This document shows positions 61,051 through 64,000 of a DNA stretch of 64,000 nucleotides, one piece after another; the stretch's first letter is position 1, and every line of letters begins with the position of its first letter. This DNA is from Albibacterium sp035514885. Lineage in GTDB: Bacteria > Bacteroidota > Bacteroidia > Sphingobacteriales > Sphingobacteriaceae. The notes beneath the pieces are model-generated. The model ran no database searches. It saw nothing but the letters and a program-made list of their open reading frames with translations, and was not told where the DNA came from. The translations under genes and the position numbers were made by a program. The stretch is from assembly GCF_035514885.1 (NCBI RefSeq), contig NZ_DATJCH010000005.1, forward strand, positions 124,001 to 188,000. The letters are read 5' to 3'.

Positions 61051-62304
61051 ATGCTATACTACTTATTCAAGTATCTCGAGCAATATGTTCACATCCCAGC
61101 GGGTGGTTTGTTTAATTATATTTCGTTCAGAACCGCGATGGCCGTAATTCTATCATTGATAATTACGACTGTCTATGGTGGGCGCTTAATTAGGATGTTA
61201 CAAAATAGACAAGTAGGAGAGACTGTTCGTGATCTTGGACTGGCTGGTGAAAGTCAGAAACAAGGTACTCCAACAATGGGAGGATTGATTATTCTGGGAG
61301 GGATATTAATACCTACAATTTTATTTGCCAAGCTTGAAAATATATATGTGATCCTGATGCTGGTTACTACCATTTGGATGGGAGCTATCGGTTTTTTAGA
61401 TGATTATATTAAAGTATTTAGAAAGAATAAAGAAGGTTTAGCAGGAAGATTTAAAATAATTGGACAGGTCGGATTGGGAATAATTATTGCTTGTACAATG
61501 CAATATCATCCTGATATTCTAGTTCGACAAAAAGTTGCAGTTAGTCAAACACCAATTGAGGCTCAGTCACAGCTTGAAGAACAAGTGGGAGTAAATGGGC
61601 AAAGTTATTATACAGAGAATGTAAAGTCGACTAAAACCAACCTTCCTTTTTATAAGAAGAATGAATTCGATTATGGAAATGTTCTTACCATATTTGGCAT
61701 TCCTTCCGGAAAATTTGTGTTCCCTTTATTTTTGGTTGTTGTTGTTTTTATTGTTACAGCTGTTTCAAATGGTGCTAATATTACAGACGGCGTTGATGGT
61801 CTAGCCACTGGTACGTCTGCTATAATTGGTATAACACTCGCGATACTCGCATACGTTTCCGGTAATACTATTTTTGCTGACTATTTGAACATCATGTATA
61901 TACCTAATTCGGGAGAATTGGTTGTGTTTGCTGGGGCATTTGTGGGTGCTTGTGTAGGCTTCTTATGGTATAATTCTTATCCAGCTCAAGTTTTTATGGG
62001 CGATACCGGTAGTTTAGCCATTGGTGGAATTATTGCTGCCTTTGCTATTATGATTCGGAAAGAGCTGCTTATCCCAGTTCTCTGTGGTGTTTTTCTTATT
62101 GAATTGGTATCTGTGATTGTTCAGGTTTCTTATTTCAAATATACAAAACGAAAATATGGTGAGGGAGTAAGAGTGTTTTTGATGTCACCCTTGCATCACC
62201 ATTTTCAGAAGAAAGGCTATCATGAATCAAAAATTGTAACACGCTTTTGGATTATTGGAATATTGCTGGCAATTATAACTATTGTAACTCTTAAGATTCG
62301 ATAA
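61051..62304 (+). CDS. mraY: Phospho-N-acetylmuramoyl-pentapeptide-transferase
   Basis: Integral membrane enzyme that makes lipid I from UDP-MurNAc-pentapeptide and undecaprenyl phosphate. The 417-aa protein has about ten membrane helices, KQGTPTMGGLIIL, FLDDYIKVFRKNKEGLAGRFKI, NITDGVDGLATGTS and the histidine triad segment MSPLHHHFQKKGYHE. An insertion of about 55 residues near 155-210 (QSQLEEQVGVNGQSYYTEN) is typical of Bacteroidota MraY. Confidence 0.97.
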   Translation: MLYYLFKYLEQYVHIPAGGLFNYISFRTAMAVILSLIITTVYGGRLIRMLQNRQVGETVRDLGLAGESQKQGTPTMGGLIILGGILIPTILFAKLENIYVILMLVTTIWMGAIGFLDDYIKVFRKNKEGLAGRFKIIGQVGLGIIIACTMQYHPDILVRQKVAVSQTPIEAQSQLEEQVGVNGQSYYTENVKSTKTNLPFYKKNEFDYGNVLTIFGIPSGKFVFPLFLVVVVFIVTAVSNGANITDGVDGLATGTSAIIGITLAILAYVSGNTIFADYLNIMYIPNSGELVVFAGAFVGACVGFLWYNSYPAQVFMGDTGSLAIGGIIAAFAIMIRKELLIPVLCGVFLIELVSVIVQVSYFKYTKRKYGEGVRVFLMSPLHHHFQKKGYHESKIVTRFWIIGILLAIITIVTLKIR

Positions 62305-62306
62305 TT

Positions 62307-63680
62307 ATGTTAAGTGAAGAACAACATATAGAACAGTCTGCTAAGAAATTAGTCGTTTTAGGAGCAGGAGAGAGTGGAGTTGGCGCAGCCATACTTGCCA
62401 AACAGAAGGGGTATGATGTGTTTGTGTCAGATTCGGGAATAATTAATGAAGAATATAAAAAACAGCTTATAGATATCAGTATTGACTTTGAGGAGGGCTC
62501 TCATACCGAGAGTCGGATTTTAAATGCGGATATAATTGTGAAGAGTCCAGGTATTCCACAAAAAGCTACAATCGTTAAAAAAGTAAGAGAAAGAGAGATT
62601 GAAGTATTATCCGAGATTGAATTTGCAGCTCGATATACTTCAGCGAAGTTGATTTGTATAACAGGCTCTAATGGAAAATCCACTACCTCTACTCTGACCT
62701 GGTTTATTTTAAATAAGGCAGGATTGAATGTTGGTTTAGCTGGAAATATCGGAAAAAGTTTTGCTTTACAAGTAGCGAATGAAAATTTTGATTATTACGT
62801 TCTTGAAATAAGCAGTTTCATGCTTGATGATATGACTCAATTAAAGGCTGATTTCGCTGTACTGTTAAATATAACACCCGATCATCTGGATCGATACGAT
62901 TATAAAATGGAGAACTACGTTGAATCTAAATTTAAGATTATCCAGAATCAGCAGGAAGAGGATTTCTTTATTTATGATATGGATGACGAAGAGATTCTAA
63001 ATGGATTAACAAAGTATAAAAGCAAAGCAACTTATATTCCATTTAGCCAGCAAAGAATACTCGAGCAAGGCGCTTTTCTGGATGAGAATAGTACAATAAA
63101 TATAAAAGTTACTAACCAACCTACATTTACTATGTCAATAAATGAATTGGCCCTACAGGGAAAACATAATGTGTATAATAATATGGCTTCGGGCATTGTC
63201 GCGAAAGTATTGGAGCTGAGAAATGAATCTATTCGGGAGAGTATGGGTGAATATCAAAATATTGCTCATCGGTTGGAGCATGTTGCTCAGATTGCCGGGA
63301 TAAATTTTATAAACGATTCAAAGGCTACTAATGTAAATTCTGTATGGTATGCTTTAGAGAGTATGCCAGCGAATGTTGTTTTGATTATGGGAGGAGTGGA
63401 TAAAGGAAATGATTATAACATTCTAAAGGATTTGATTCATAGTAAGGTAAGTGCAATAGTTTGTATAGGGAAGGATAATGCTCGTATTCATGAAGCATTT
63501 GATGATGAAACAGAAGCTATTGTAAATACAAATTCTATGAAAGAGGCTGTTACATTAGCTTACCATTTAGCAAAGAAAGGAGATACAGTATTGCTTTCTC
63601 CGGCGTGTGCAAGTTTCGATTTGTTTAAAAATTATGAAGACCGCGGAGATCAATTTAAAGCTGCTGTTCGCGAATTATAG
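62307..63680 (+). CDS. murD: UDP-N-acetylmuramoylalanine-D-glutamate ligase
   Basis: Adds D-glutamate to UDP-MurNAc-L-alanine. The 457-aa Mur ligase has an N-terminal Rossmann UDP-binding part (VVLGAGESGVGAAILAKQKGYDVFVSD), Walker A ITGSNGKSTTSTL (about 117-129), VLEISSFMLDDM, NITPDHLDRYDYKM and FINDSKATNVNSVWYALES. It ends at LLSPACASFDLFKNYEDRGDQFKAAVREL. Starts 2 bp after mraY. Confidence 0.97.
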   Translation: MLSEEQHIEQSAKKLVVLGAGESGVGAAILAKQKGYDVFVSDSGIINEEYKKQLIDISIDFEEGSHTESRILNADIIVKSPGIPQKATIVKKVREREIEVLSEIEFAARYTSAKLICITGSNGKSTTSTLTWFILNKAGLNVGLAGNIGKSFALQVANENFDYYVLEISSFMLDDMTQLKADFAVLLNITPDHLDRYDYKMENYVESKFKIIQNQQEEDFFIYDMDDEEILNGLTKYKSKATYIPFSQQRILEQGAFLDENSTINIKVTNQPTFTMSINELALQGKHNVYNNMASGIVAKVLELRNESIRESMGEYQNIAHRLEHVAQIAGINFINDSKATNVNSVWYALESMPANVVLIMGGVDKGNDYNILKDLIHSKVSAIVCIGKDNARIHEAFDDETEAIVNTNSMKEAVTLAYHLAKKGDTVLLSPACASFDLFKNYEDRGDQFKAAVREL

Positions 63681-63698
63681 CTATTAAAATTAAAGACA

Positions 63699-64000
63699 AT
63701 GGTAGATAGGATATTTAGCAAATTAAAGGGTGATCGGTGGATATGGATAATTGTGATTATTCTATCTATATGGTCGATGCTGGCTGTTTATAGTTCGGTA
63801 GGAACTTTGGCTTATAGGAATAGTAAAGGATCTGAAGTATACCTAATAAAACATACCTCTATGATAGTGGGAGGTTTTGCATTGATGTATTTTTCGCATT
63901 TGCTTGACTACCGATACTATGCTGGAATTTCGAAGATTCTGATGATTGTAACCATTCCAATTCTGTTATATACATTGGTTTTTGGAGAGACCATTAACGA
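63699..64000 (+). CDS. ftsW: Septal peptidoglycan glycosyltransferase FtsW, 5' part only
   Basis: The first 100 codons are visible before the window ends. MVDRIFSKLKGDRWIWIIVIILSIWSMLAVYSSVGTLAYR with helix 1 (about 15-33) and the YSS motif, then a second helix (KHTSMIVGGFALMYFSHLLDYRYY), match the SEDS-family FtsW N-terminus. It follows murD by 18 bp in the expected cluster order. Confidence 0.92.
   Translation, partial: MVDRIFSKLKGDRWIWIIVIILSIWSMLAVYSSVGTLAYRNSKGSEVYLIKHTSMIVGGFALMYFSHLLDYRYYAGISKILMIVTIPILLYTLVFGETIN

Overview
The window is a chromosomal segment from a low-GC member of the Bacteroidota, most likely Sphingobacteriales (Pedobacter/Solitalea-like); the genus cannot be fixed from the sequence alone. 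Evidence: many upstream regions carry the Bacteroidota -7 promoter element TAnnTTTG, Shine-Dalgarno sequences are mostly absent, and lineage-typical genes are present (DUF5606 protein, Porin_10-like beta-barrel, FtsL-like protein, DUF6443-type RHS genes, Bacteroidota-type long MraY).

Layout. 1-12.8 kb is mostly housekeeping: the 5' end of an acyl-CoA carboxylase, carbonic anhydrase, proline catabolism (pruA), an lpxK-purine nucleoside phosphorylase-porin operon, a cyclophilin plus DUF5606 pair, rlmH with a 41-residue membrane peptide, a membrane-anchored MutS-like ATPase with a urea transporter, fabG and an FtsB-like protein. An unusual 11-bp-period hairpin repeat lies at 11594-11685.

13.0-33.2 kb is the accessory island. 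AraC, LytTR and XRE regulators precede a type II secretion/type IV pilus-like machine split over two convergent operons. The plus-strand operon (14.7-18.3 kb) encodes a GspK-like protein, two pseudopilins and a GspF-like platform protein. The minus-strand operon (25.4-18.3 kb) encodes the GspG-like major pseudopilin, prepilin peptidase, GspE ATPase, GspD secretin, a PilM-PilN/GspL-like fusion, PilO/GspM-like and PilP/GspC-like proteins, and a MORN-repeat protein. All four pilin-like proteins have Ala, not Gly, before the presumed cleavage site. Divergent from the gspG end lie two giant RHS genes. The second ends in a GIY-YIG-like candidate toxin domain and is followed by two small candidate immunity genes and a decayed HNH-toxin fragment. 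A reasonable hypothesis is that the secretion machine and the RHS toxin form one functional island; this is inference from proximity.

33.3-64 kb is core genome: eno, carA (long leader with a possible attenuator), rpoN, mscL, rpmH-rnpA-yidD-tsaB, class II ribonucleotide reductase nrdJ, priA, pcm, panB, a DtxR/MntR-type regulator with smpB, obgE, adk, tRNA-Arg(ACG), an alpha/beta hydrolase, gap-GNAT-pgk, and the start of the division and cell-wall cluster (mraZ, rsmH, ftsL-like, ftsI, murE, mraY, murD, ftsW cut by the window edge).

No gene-free stretch exceeds 300 bases once the small ORF at 8065-8190 is counted. The longest (11501-11770, 33066-33362, 42443-42704, 55469-55730, 13587-13844) are described under their repeats, remnants and promoters; nothing recognisable was found at 13587-13844. 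No CRISPR array, insertion sequence or rRNA was found.
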